A stretch of DNA of 5,723 bases from Candidatus Schekmanbacteria bacterium GWA2_38_11 (lineage in GTDB: Bacteria; Schekmanbacteria; GWA2-38-11): assembly GCA_001790645.1 (NCBI GenBank), contig MGDB01000136.1:7679-13401 (forward strand), in the 5' to 3' direction. Numbering within the stretch: position 1 is the first letter of the stretch; each line of letters begins with the position of its first letter. A model generated the notes under the pieces. It was given only the letters and a program-made list of their open reading frames with translations. It was not told the origin of the DNA and did no database searches. The translations under genes and the position numbers were made by a program. Shown here in pieces: positions 1-5,723 of this stretch.

Positions 1-822
1 ATATTTATAAGTATTATATGGTGAATTTATATCCAGGTAACTATTTTTCAAAATACCATCAAAATTATTATCTAACAAATAGATAATTGTCGGGTCACAT
101 TGAAGGAGCATATTTTTTTTCAATCGGTTATAATAAACTGCAGAAACAATTCCTTTTTCCTCAGCGGTCTTTGCCTCCTTTTCTATAAGAGAAGCAAGGG
201 TCACCACCTTATGTACACTTAATTTTAATTCTGCAGTCCTCCTCTTAAAGTCATCATTAAAAACCTCATTAAACCGACTTACCATTTTTTTCAGGATAAA
301 CACTTCGCCGCTCTCCTTTGTAAATTCATAGCTGTCCGGGAAAAGATAACCTTCCAGAGAAGATGCATCAAGTTTTAGTGATTTTATAAATTCCCTGTCG
401 CGTGCAAGTCTTGAGAATTTATCTTGGTTGATAAGCTGTTCTTTAACTAAAAGCTTAGCAATCTGGTTTAATGTATATCCTTCAGGAATTGTGATGTAAT
501 GCTTTCTGTATTCCCCTTTTTCTAAAATCTGAAATACTTCCAACGGTGTAATTGAAGCCCGCAGTTCATATTCACCTGCTTTAATCAATGGTGAACTGCG
601 GTTTAGTTTGCACATGAGGATAAAATAATAGGGGTGAGTAACTATTCCTTCACTCTCAAGAAGGAAGGCTGCCGCCCTCAGACCAATACCTTTGGGAATT
701 TTAATTTTCTTTGTCCCTTGGTTGTTGCTTAACGGAGTAATTGGATAATCCCACCATATCCTCACAAAAGTAAAAGCTATCAATATGAGGATAACTGCAA
801 CGATTGCCAAATACTTTCTCAA
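1..822 (-). CDS. mltG: Endolytic murein transglycosylase MltG (YceG-like), 3' end cut by window edge
   Basis: MltG is an inner-membrane lytic transglycosylase that cuts nascent peptidoglycan glycan strands and so ends their elongation. The frame is open from 822 to base 1, giving 274 residues without a stop. Residues 4-21 form the hydrophobic N-terminal membrane anchor. A LysM-like region follows (about 36-115, including IPKGIG and later IPEGYTLNQIA). The catalytic domain contains LEGYLFPDSYEF (156-167), ASLIEKEA with the presumed catalytic Glu214, YYNRL (230-234), CDPTIIY (242-248) and SPYNTY (267-272). The family normally continues with a GLPPGPI-type motif and some tens of residues, which lie outside the window. 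The start is inferred as TTG (822-820): it directly precedes the membrane anchor, and AAGGA lies about 10 bases upstream, just after the ruvX stop. No ATG fits, because the first in-frame ATG (Met70) would remove the anchor. It is 16 bases downstream of ruvX and probably co-transcribed with it. Confidence 0.93.
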   Translation of the reverse strand, partial: MRKYLAIVAVILILIAFTFVRIWWDYPITPLSNNQGTKKIKIPKGIGLRAAAFLLESEGIVTHPYYFILMCKLNRSSPLIKAGEYELRASITPLEVFQILEKGEYRKHYITIPEGYTLNQIAKLLVKEQLINQDKFSRLARDREFIKSLKLDASSLEGYLFPDSYEFTKESGEVFILKKMVSRFNEVFNDDFKRRTAELKLSVHKVVTLASLIEKEAKTAEEKGIVSAVYYNRLKKNMLLQCDPTIIYLLDNNFDGILKNSYLDINSPYNTYKY

Positions 823-838
823 TGATTATAATTTCCTT

Positions 839-1246
839 TCAGTGATAATCCAGGTAACCCTGCAGAATTAAAATCGCAGAGACCTTATCTATTAGTTTCT
901 TCCTCTTTTCCCTTCTCATCCCATCTTCTAAAAGGGTCCTTTCAGCCTCTTTGGTTGTAAACCTTTCATCCCAGGAATTTACCGGAATATTTATGTGTTT
1001 TTTTAAACGCTCAATAAATTTTAGAACCTTTTCACCCTGTGGACCGATCCCCCCATAAAGATCTTTTGGTATTCCAAAAACTATTTCCTTCACCTCGTAC
1101 TTTTCTACGATTCCCTTTAACTTTTTAACATCCTCATCTATTTTTGACCTTTTTATGGTCTCAAGCCCTGTAGCAATAATCTCAGATTCATCACTTAAAG
1201 CCACACCTATGTATTTATCCCCTATGTCAAGCCCTAAAATTCTCAT
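839..1246 (-). CDS. ruvX: Holliday junction resolvase-like protein RuvX/YqgF
   Basis: This is a 135-residue protein of the YqgF/RuvX family, small cytoplasmic RNase H-fold nucleases implicated in Holliday-junction resolution and, in some bacteria, in pre-16S rRNA processing. The family signature is complete. MRILGLDIGDKYIGVALSD carries the first acidic residue, Asp7. FGIPKDLYGGIGPQGEKV (57-74) is the conserved loop and helix. WDERFTT (92-98) holds the second acidic cluster, and KLIDKVSAILILQGYLD (117-133) holds Asp120. Length is typical, so the gene looks intact. The ATG start is fixed by the family N-terminus, but the bases before it show no Shine-Dalgarno sequence. A weak promoter candidate places the transcription start close to the ATG, so a leaderless message is possible. 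mltG follows 16 bases downstream in the same direction. Confidence 0.95.
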   Translation of the reverse strand: MRILGLDIGDKYIGVALSDESEIIATGLETIKRSKIDEDVKKLKGIVEKYEVKEIVFGIPKDLYGGIGPQGEKVLKFIERLKKHINIPVNSWDERFTTKEAERTLLEDGMRREKRKKLIDKVSAILILQGYLDYH

Positions 1247-1252
1247 ATTTTT

Positions 1253-1281
1253 AAATTAACAGAGAATATTGAAATTATCAA
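1253..1281 (-). promoter_or_regulatory. Candidate sigma70-type promoter for ruvX-mltG
   Basis: Read on the minus strand, TTGATA (1281-1276) matches the -35 consensus at five of six positions. After exactly 17 bases comes TAATTT (1258-1253), a weak -10 matching at three of six. The predicted transcription start falls at or next to the ruvX ATG, which would explain the absence of a ribosome binding site there. The region is so AT-rich that chance matches are likely. Confidence 0.3.
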
Positions 1282-1311
1282 GGGGTAAAAGTAACAAAAT
1301 ATGGAGAGAAA

Positions 1312-1340
1312 ATTTCAGACCTTATTTCTATTTCTATAAT
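1312..1340 (+). promoter_or_regulatory. Candidate promoter for the three-gene cluster
   Basis: A perfect TATAAT (1335-1340) on the plus strand is preceded at 17 bases by ATTTCA (1312-1317), a poor -35 with three of six matches. It would give a leader of about 85 bases before the ATG at 1433. TACAAT at 1372-1377 is an alternative -10 without a good -35. Both are weak calls in AT-rich DNA. Confidence 0.25.
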
Positions 1341-1432
1341 TAAACTTTTTATCTTGAACTGCCAGAAATAATACAATAAAGTAAAATGCCAATGAAGAAC
1401 TTCTAAAAAAAGTCTAAAAAAATCCATAGCTT

Positions 1433-3040
1433 ATGTATAATAAAAACTTAACTTTAATCGAAGACCACCATCAGGCTCTCAAGATTTGGCAAAAGCTTAA
1501 AATTAAAAATTTATCACTTGTGCATCTTGATAGCCATATAGATTTTGGCTTTTATCGCGCTAAACCTGTCCGGCAGGCATTAGAAGAAGCTAAAAGCCTT
1601 AAAGATTTAAAAAGACAATTAGAGAAGACATTATTGCACCTGAGATATCAAGATGACCTTGAGGCACAGCTAAATATTGGAAATTATATTTATCCTGCTA
1701 TGCGGGATGGAATTGTAGATAGATTTTACTGGATTATTCCTGGTAACAATGAAAAATTTAAATCAAGTCTGAAAGATATAAAAAATTTAACTAAAAGATT
1801 AAAATTTCAGGATCATTATAAGGATAGAGTTTTAAAGTTAGGCAATAATAAAGTTTCTACAAAACTCTATGGAAGATATTTCGAGGTAACTGATATTTTT
1901 TCTGCTCCCAAAATAGAAGAACCAATTATTTTAGATATTGACGTAGATTATCTTTTATTTGATTCCATAAAAAATATTTCTTTAACCAAAAATATAGGAA
2001 GACGAAAGCCCTGGATCTATCCTGATAGATTAGCAGAACTAATAAAAGAGAAATTCCTTAAAGCAGGATGCACAACAATAGCCTATTCTGTAAATGGGGG
2101 ATTTACACCCATAGAATATAAATTTTTTGGAGATGAGTTATATCTTCGGATTACCAAAAGCCCTTTTGATAAAACATTGGAAAGGATATTTTATCTGAGA
2201 AACAGGGGAATAGACAGATATTTTAAAAATGATTTTGATTTGTCTATAGCAGACTTAAATGAAGCGGTCGGGGGACTAAGAGGCTATAAATATTTAAGCG
2301 CAGGTTTTAAATCAAGCTTTTTGGCACATTTATATTTTTGGCTCTTTAGGATAAGTTGGAAGATGGGAAAAAAGAAGTATGCCAGAAAATATTATCAAAA
2401 AGTAATTGAAAATGATCCGAGCTACCGCTGCAAAGATAATAATAATGGCTGGCTCTATTGGAGTAAGGGCAATTTAAAGTCAGCTTCTGATGAATTCAAA
2501 AAGATTAATTTCTGCGACCCCAAGGATTATTATGCACTCTGTGGAATGGGTGATATTTTGTTAAGACACAGAAAGTATAAAGATGCAGAAGATAAATATA
2601 TAAAGGCAGTTAGGCTTAAGCCAGAGGAAAAACAAGCTTTTCTTGGACTTGCATCAATATATATATGTCTAAACAAATTAAGAAAAGCAGAAAATATTTT
2701 ATCCCGACTCAAGAAGATTGAACCGTTCAATACCGGTAGATTAATTCTTGAAGCAGAGCTAAATAAAAAGAAAGGCAATCTTAAAAAGGCTTTGATTCTC
2801 TATAAAGAGTCGGTTATGTTTGGAGCAGGCAATATCAAAATTTATGATAATGCCTTTAAAATACTCAGAGTGGAAAAAGACAAGGGATTATTTAAATATT
2901 TTGAGCACAGCTATAAAATTTTTAAAAAAAATTTTTATAAGAATCAGAAGAAATTTCTACTGGAAGAAAAGAGGTTAAACCAGCTTGACAGATTAGCTAA
3001 TGGTTTTAAAAAAATTGATAAAATAATTAATTTATACTAA
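1433..3040 (+). CDS. UPF0489 / peptide-arginase-like domain fused to C-terminal TPR repeats
   Basis: This is a 535-residue two-part protein. Residues 1 to about 260 resemble the UPF0489 family, an arginase-fold group that includes enzymes converting arginine to ornithine inside ribosomal peptides. The likely metal-binding motifs are visible: EDHH (10-13), HLDSHID (31-37, the arginase D-x-H-x-D pattern) and DIDVD (168-172, the D-x-D-x-D pattern), with SVNGGFTP at 219-226. All expected metal ligands appear present, so activity is plausible. The rest is helical. Three consecutive 34-residue TPR units are clear at 366-399, 400-433 and 434-467, and two more divergent ones lie at about 295-330 and 332-365; the tail is lysine-rich. 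There is no signal peptide or membrane segment, so it is probably cytoplasmic. The TPRs may bind a peptide or partner enzyme. It is the first gene of the cluster and ends 16 bases before the next. The ATG at 1433 lacks a Shine-Dalgarno sequence but sits directly before the conserved region. Family assignment is from motifs only, and the substrate is unknown. Confidence 0.75.
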   Translation: MYNKNLTLIEDHHQALKIWQKLKIKNLSLVHLDSHIDFGFYRAKPVRQALEEAKSLKDLKRQLEKTLLHLRYQDDLEAQLNIGNYIYPAMRDGIVDRFYWIIPGNNEKFKSSLKDIKNLTKRLKFQDHYKDRVLKLGNNKVSTKLYGRYFEVTDIFSAPKIEEPIILDIDVDYLLFDSIKNISLTKNIGRRKPWIYPDRLAELIKEKFLKAGCTTIAYSVNGGFTPIEYKFFGDELYLRITKSPFDKTLERIFYLRNRGIDRYFKNDFDLSIADLNEAVGGLRGYKYLSAGFKSSFLAHLYFWLFRISWKMGKKKYARKYYQKVIENDPSYRCKDNNNGWLYWSKGNLKSASDEFKKINFCDPKDYYALCGMGDILLRHRKYKDAEDKYIKAVRLKPEEKQAFLGLASIYICLNKLRKAENILSRLKKIEPFNTGRLILEAELNKKKGNLKKALILYKESVMFGAGNIKIYDNAFKILRVEKDKGLFKYFEHSYKIFKKNFYKNQKKFLLEEKRLNQLDRLANGFKKIDKIINLY

Positions 3041-3056
3041 AAAAAGTTTTTGGATT

Positions 3057-4565
3057 ATGGATAAGAGAAATAGTGTTATTGCCAAAATAGATGATTATTA
3101 CTGCTTGGCAGACAAAATTCTCAATGGAAGAAATAATCAACATCAGGTAATAACCTCAACAATTGGTTTTTCTATGCATCCGACTATCCTGCCTGATGAT
3201 AAGATAGTTATTGATGAGTCTCAAATTAAAGATCTTTGTCCGGGTGATATTATTACTTTTGTTCAAAATTCATTATTTGTATGCCATAGGATAATAGAAG
3301 TTATAACCAGAGATAACCAAAAATTTTTTATTACTAAAGGTGACTCAGCAAAGATGCCTGATGAAAAAGAAATTAGCATTAGGCAAATAGCGGGAAAGGT
3401 AGTTTCTGTAATTAGGAAAAATAAATATATTGATATTTATAGCTACAAACCATCCTTTTTGAGTAAGGTTTTATTCGAGATTAAAAAAAATCTTCTCTTC
3501 AGCCTTTCAACTTTTAAAAGAAAATTAGGCCAGATTCTTATATATGTACAGTTAAACCCACTCTATAAAATAACTTTAGGAAAGTTTATCTTTTGGATAA
3601 TAAAAAATAAAAACGGATATTATTTTTCACTTCCCAGAAAAAAAGAAAGCTTTATAGCGTATAGATATATAGATATTCCATTGGAAGACATTTTAAATAA
3701 AGACGAGAATTTTTTAAAACCATTGGATAATATAGGTGGTTTTAAGATAACTGCTAATCTAAAGGGAAATAAGATAGCTATAGCTGAGATAATCAAGGTT
3801 ATAAACAAGGATGAAGGCAGAAGCTTTTGGACAATTACGGAATTTAACATTAGATTTCTATACCGGGGAACCGGAATAGAAGAGCAAATTTTAAGACTCT
3901 GTTATTCTATGCTGAATCTAATTAAGGTAAATGAGCTTTATTTTTTAACTGCAGAGAAAGAGAATCTACTTCCTGTTTACTTAAAAAAATGGAATGCAAG
4001 GTTCATTACCAGATATAAGAATAGCGAATTATATTTGCTTTCTAAAAAAGAAGCTACATTTCCCATGCATGAAAATCTTTTTAGCTCATTATTAAAGGTG
4101 ATTAAATGGTTAGCAGCTCGTCTATTGTTTTTATTACAAGGTCGCGCTATTTTCCGCAAAATACTAAAAAGATTTTTTCATCCAGTCATCAAGTACTCAT
4201 TTGAAGAAAAGAAGAAGTTAGATAAAGCCAAAGAATCTAACCAGCTTCATGAATTATATGTATTTATTGCTAAGCATAATGGGAAGAAAATCGGTTCAGT
4301 TTGGCTGGTTAAAAGAATAAAAAACTTACATCCTGAATGGTGGATACATAGCCTGGAGGTAAAAACGCTCTTCAGAGGCCTTGGCATCGGAATACGATTA
4401 ATAAATTACCTTATTGATTTTGCTAAAGAAAAAGGGGTGGAAAGGCTATATTTGACAGTTGACCCTAAAAAAAAACCAGCTATAAAATGCTATAAAAAAT
4501 TAGATTTTTTAGAAAAGGGAACTGATCTTTCTGGGAAACTAATACTTATGGAAAGAGTTTTATAA
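3057..4565 (+). CDS. S26 (SipW-like) signal peptidase domain fused to two GNAT acetyltransferase-like domains
   Basis: This is a 502-residue multidomain protein. Residues about 30-122 form an S26 peptidase domain: GFSMHPTI carries the nucleophile Ser39, PGDIITF (62-68) follows, VCHRIIEV carries His77, and TKGDSAKMPD (93-102) is the C-terminal conserved box. His in place of the bacterial Lys marks the ER/archaeal/SipW type with a Ser-His dyad. The usual N-terminal membrane anchor is missing, since residues 1-30 are polar. Two basic-hydrophobic stretches (about 134-182 and 341-380) could bind membrane. Each precedes a GNAT-like domain. The first GNAT (about 185-330) is degenerate, with RGTGIE (270-275). 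The second (about 398-502) has the full acyl-CoA loop RGLGIG (440-445) and a typical VDPKKKPAIKCYKKLDF segment (468-484). GNAT enzymes move acyl groups from acyl-CoA to amines. The ATG at 3057 has no good Shine-Dalgarno sequence; the gene ends 2 bases before the next. It may act as leader peptidase and acyltransferase in a peptide pathway, which is inferred from context. Confidence 0.8.
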   Translation: MDKRNSVIAKIDDYYCLADKILNGRNNQHQVITSTIGFSMHPTILPDDKIVIDESQIKDLCPGDIITFVQNSLFVCHRIIEVITRDNQKFFITKGDSAKMPDEKEISIRQIAGKVVSVIRKNKYIDIYSYKPSFLSKVLFEIKKNLLFSLSTFKRKLGQILIYVQLNPLYKITLGKFIFWIIKNKNGYYFSLPRKKESFIAYRYIDIPLEDILNKDENFLKPLDNIGGFKITANLKGNKIAIAEIIKVINKDEGRSFWTITEFNIRFLYRGTGIEEQILRLCYSMLNLIKVNELYFLTAEKENLLPVYLKKWNARFITRYKNSELYLLSKKEATFPMHENLFSSLLKVIKWLAARLLFLLQGRAIFRKILKRFFHPVIKYSFEEKKKLDKAKESNQLHELYVFIAKHNGKKIGSVWLVKRIKNLHPEWWIHSLEVKTLFRGLGIGIRLINYLIDFAKEKGVERLYLTVDPKKKPAIKCYKKLDFLEKGTDLSGKLILMERVL

Positions 4566-4567
4566 AA

Positions 4568-5653
4568 ATGGCAATAAAATTAGCTACCGGAAAAGAATTT
4601 TTTAAAGATATTATAAACCGTGCAAAACAAGGACGAAATCCCTTTAGTATTATGTTTGAATTGACCTACAAATGTAATTTCCGCTGTCCTCATTGTTATC
4701 TTTCCGGAACTCCCGAAGAAAGCCGTGAACTTAACAAAAACCAGATATTCTCAATTTTAGACCAGTTAAAAGATTTGCAGGTCTATCATATTGGTTTCAC
4801 CGGAGGAGAGGCCTTATTAAGAGAGGATATATTCGATATTCTGGATTATACTAACCGATGCGGTTTTCGCTTCACCCTCCTGACCAATGGTTACCTGATT
4901 GATGAAAAAGTTGCTGATAGGTTAAAAAAAAATAATGTAAACAAGATAACTATAACATTTAATTCTATAACCCCTCAAGGTTTCAGCAGAATTACTCAAG
5001 TCGAAGATTCTTTTCAAAAGGTAAAGGGTGCTATTGAGATATTAAGAAGAAAAGATATTCAGGTAAAAATAAGGTCTACCAGCATGAAGTTGAATTCAGA
5101 TGAACTGGTTAAAATCAGTCAATATGCCAGATCTTTAAATATCCCTTACTCAATCGATGAAGAGGTTTTACCCTCGAGAAACGGATGTGATATCTGGGCA
5201 AGCAAATACTCTTTAACTAACAAAGAACTATATGAAATTAAAAAAACAGTATATCCTGAAATGTTCAGGAACGAATGGGAAAAGGAGCAGGTAAAATCAA
5301 AGCGTAAAATAGACAGGATGTTTAACTGTGGTGTGGGAATGACGTTTTTTTCTATCACACCATACGGCAAGATGAATTTTTGTAATGAGATAAATTACCC
5401 GGGATATGATATATTGGCTGAAGGTGTATCAGTTTGCTGGGAGAAGTTAAAAAAAGAAATAGATAATTTTAACAATATAGAGGATTTTATCTGCAGAGAG
5501 TGCGAGTTGTTGAAATATTGCGATTGGTGCCCGGGAAGAAGCTATATAGAAACAGGCACCTTTAATAACTGCAGTGAATATTTTAAAAATATGGCAATAG
5601 AGAAAAAGACGCAGATGAGCACAGCTGAAGACACAGATAAACACGCAGATTAG
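4568..5653 (+). CDS. Radical SAM/SPASM domain protein, peptide-maturase type
   Basis: This 361-residue enzyme would use S-adenosylmethionine and a [4Fe-4S] cluster to start radical chemistry, in this family most often on a peptide or protein. The radical SAM core begins at about residue 26. CNFRCPHC gives the CX3CX2C cluster ligands Cys36, Cys40 and Cys43; TGGE (78-81) is the SAM-binding motif; LLTNG is at 104-108. The C-terminal SPASM domain, which holds auxiliary Fe-S clusters, has seven cysteines: Cys254, then GKMNFC ending at Cys272 (CX12GX4C), Cys309, Cys312, Cys318 and Cys321 (CX2CX5CX2C), and Cys335. The usual third spacing is CX3C, so this is a slight variant. There is no N-terminal RRE (PqqD-like) domain, so precursor recognition would need another protein. 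The ATG at 4568 is 2 bases after the previous stop, with GGAAAGAG 10 bases upstream as a probable ribosome binding site. The last 14 codons (from 5609) and the stop lie in a repeat element, so the native C-terminus was probably altered. The exact reaction cannot be read from the sequence. Confidence 0.92.
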   Translation: MAIKLATGKEFFKDIINRAKQGRNPFSIMFELTYKCNFRCPHCYLSGTPEESRELNKNQIFSILDQLKDLQVYHIGFTGGEALLREDIFDILDYTNRCGFRFTLLTNGYLIDEKVADRLKKNNVNKITITFNSITPQGFSRITQVEDSFQKVKGAIEILRRKDIQVKIRSTSMKLNSDELVKISQYARSLNIPYSIDEEVLPSRNGCDIWASKYSLTNKELYEIKKTVYPEMFRNEWEKEQVKSKRKIDRMFNCGVGMTFFSITPYGKMNFCNEINYPGYDILAEGVSVCWEKLKKEIDNFNNIEDFICRECELLKYCDWCPGRSYIETGTFNNCSEYFKNMAIEKKTQMSTAEDTDKHAD

Positions 5654-5723
5654 CACAGATTATATCTGTGATTATCTGTCAAAAATCAGTGATCATCTGC
5701 GTATATAACGATTATCTGTCAGA
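5609..5723. repeat. Palindromic repeat element made of CAGAT/ATCTG units, overlapping a gene end
   Basis: Four forward units of C(A/G)CAGAT start at 5610, 5632, 5644 and 5654. Four inverted ATCTG(T/C)(G/C) units start at 5664, 5674, 5695 and 5714. The outer ends pair perfectly over ten bases (ACGCAGATGA at 5609-5618 with TCATCTGCGT at 5693-5702). GATTATCTGTC occurs twice (5670-5680 and 5710-5720). This looks like a dispersed intergenic palindromic repeat or miniature mobile element and may continue beyond the right edge. It encodes no protein of its own, but its left arm is read through as the tail of the radical SAM gene. Confidence 0.75.
5645..5679. other. Central hairpin of the repeat element
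   Basis: CACAGAT (5654-5660) and ATCTGTG (5664-5670) form a perfect 7-base-pair stem around a TAT loop. The pairing extends to 5645 and 5679 with two mismatches and one G-U pair, for 16 positions per arm. The stop codon of the radical SAM gene (5651-5653) lies inside the stem. There is no following T-run, so it is not a standard intrinsic terminator, but it could stabilise the 3' end of the message. Confidence 0.6.

Larger units (their letters stand above)
1247..1432. other. Divergent AT-rich intergenic region
   Basis: These 186 bases separate the leftward ruvX-mltG pair from the rightward three-gene cluster, so both transcripts probably start here. I see no tRNA, riboswitch-like structure or convincing small gene. 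The only local repeat is TCTAAAAAAA, present twice (1402-1411 and 1413-1422) shortly before the start of the next gene. No Shine-Dalgarno sequence precedes the ATG at 1433. Confidence 0.6.

Noticed and set aside
1301..1339. A 12-codon plus-strand ORF (MERKFQTLFLFL) upstream of the cluster, considered as a leader peptide
   Set aside because: The purine run AAGGGG lies about 15 bases upstream, too far for a good ribosome binding site, and there is no attenuator-like hairpin or run of regulatory codons.
1278..1427. A 49-codon minus-strand ORF in the intergenic region, considered as a small peptide or RiPP precursor
   Set aside because: It has no ribosome binding site, overlaps the likely promoters, and its Phe/Leu/Ile-rich content is what AT-rich noncoding DNA gives by chance.
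2530..2778. Minus-strand open frame inside the TPR region
   Set aside because: It lies wholly opposite a coding region with clear 34-residue TPR periodicity and resembles no known family.
3038..3056. Terminator between the first two cluster genes
   Set aside because: The short A-run followed by a T-run forms no GC-containing stem, and the 16-base gap fits an operon.
3620..4159. Minus-strand open frames opposite the first GNAT-like region and the linker after it (3620-3850 and 3977-4159)
   Set aside because: They are antisense to a continuous multidomain frame and show no recognisable motif.
5146..5656. Minus-strand open frames opposite the radical SAM gene (5146-5370 and 5447-5656)
   Set aside because: They are antisense to the conserved SPASM cysteines, and the second begins inside the repeat element.
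5645..5690. Intrinsic transcription terminator after the radical SAM gene
   Set aside because: The hairpin is present but is followed by CAAAAATCAG instead of a T-run, and its stem contains the stop codon.
5609..5723. CRISPR array
   Set aside because: The units are short, face each other as inverted copies and are unevenly spaced at 10-22 bases. There are no direct repeats of 23-40 bases with uniform spacers.

Overview
The window comes from an AT-rich bacterium, probably Gram-negative and anaerobic, possibly an uncultured candidate-phylum lineage. The lysine- and isoleucine-rich proteins, a murein-processing mltG directly behind ruvX, and a radical SAM enzyme all fit that picture. No rRNA, tRNA or phage marker is present to fix the taxonomy.

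Left part (1-1246, minus strand): two housekeeping genes read leftwards. ruvX (Holliday-junction resolvase-like YqgF) is followed 16 bases later by mltG (endolytic murein transglycosylase). mltG starts at a TTG codon at 822 and runs off the left edge after 274 codons, just after its conserved SPYNTY motif. Bases 1247-1432 are a divergent, AT-rich intergenic region with weak promoter candidates in both directions.

Right part (1433-5653, plus strand): three tightly packed genes form a probable operon with gaps of 16 and 2 bases. The first encodes a UPF0489/peptide-arginase-like domain fused to about five TPRs. The second encodes an SipW-like S26 peptidase domain (Ser39/His77) fused to two GNAT acetyltransferase-like domains. 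The third encodes a radical SAM/SPASM enzyme of the peptide-maturase type. The combination suggests a ribosomal peptide (RiPP-like) modification pathway: Arg-to-ornithine conversion, acylation, radical chemistry and leader cleavage. No precursor peptide, RRE/PqqD-like protein or exporter is visible here, so this is a hypothesis.

Right edge (about 5609-5723): a repeat element built from four C(A/G)CAGAT units followed by four inverted ATCTG units. It overlaps the end of the radical SAM gene, supplying about its last 14 codons and the stop, and it may continue past the window.
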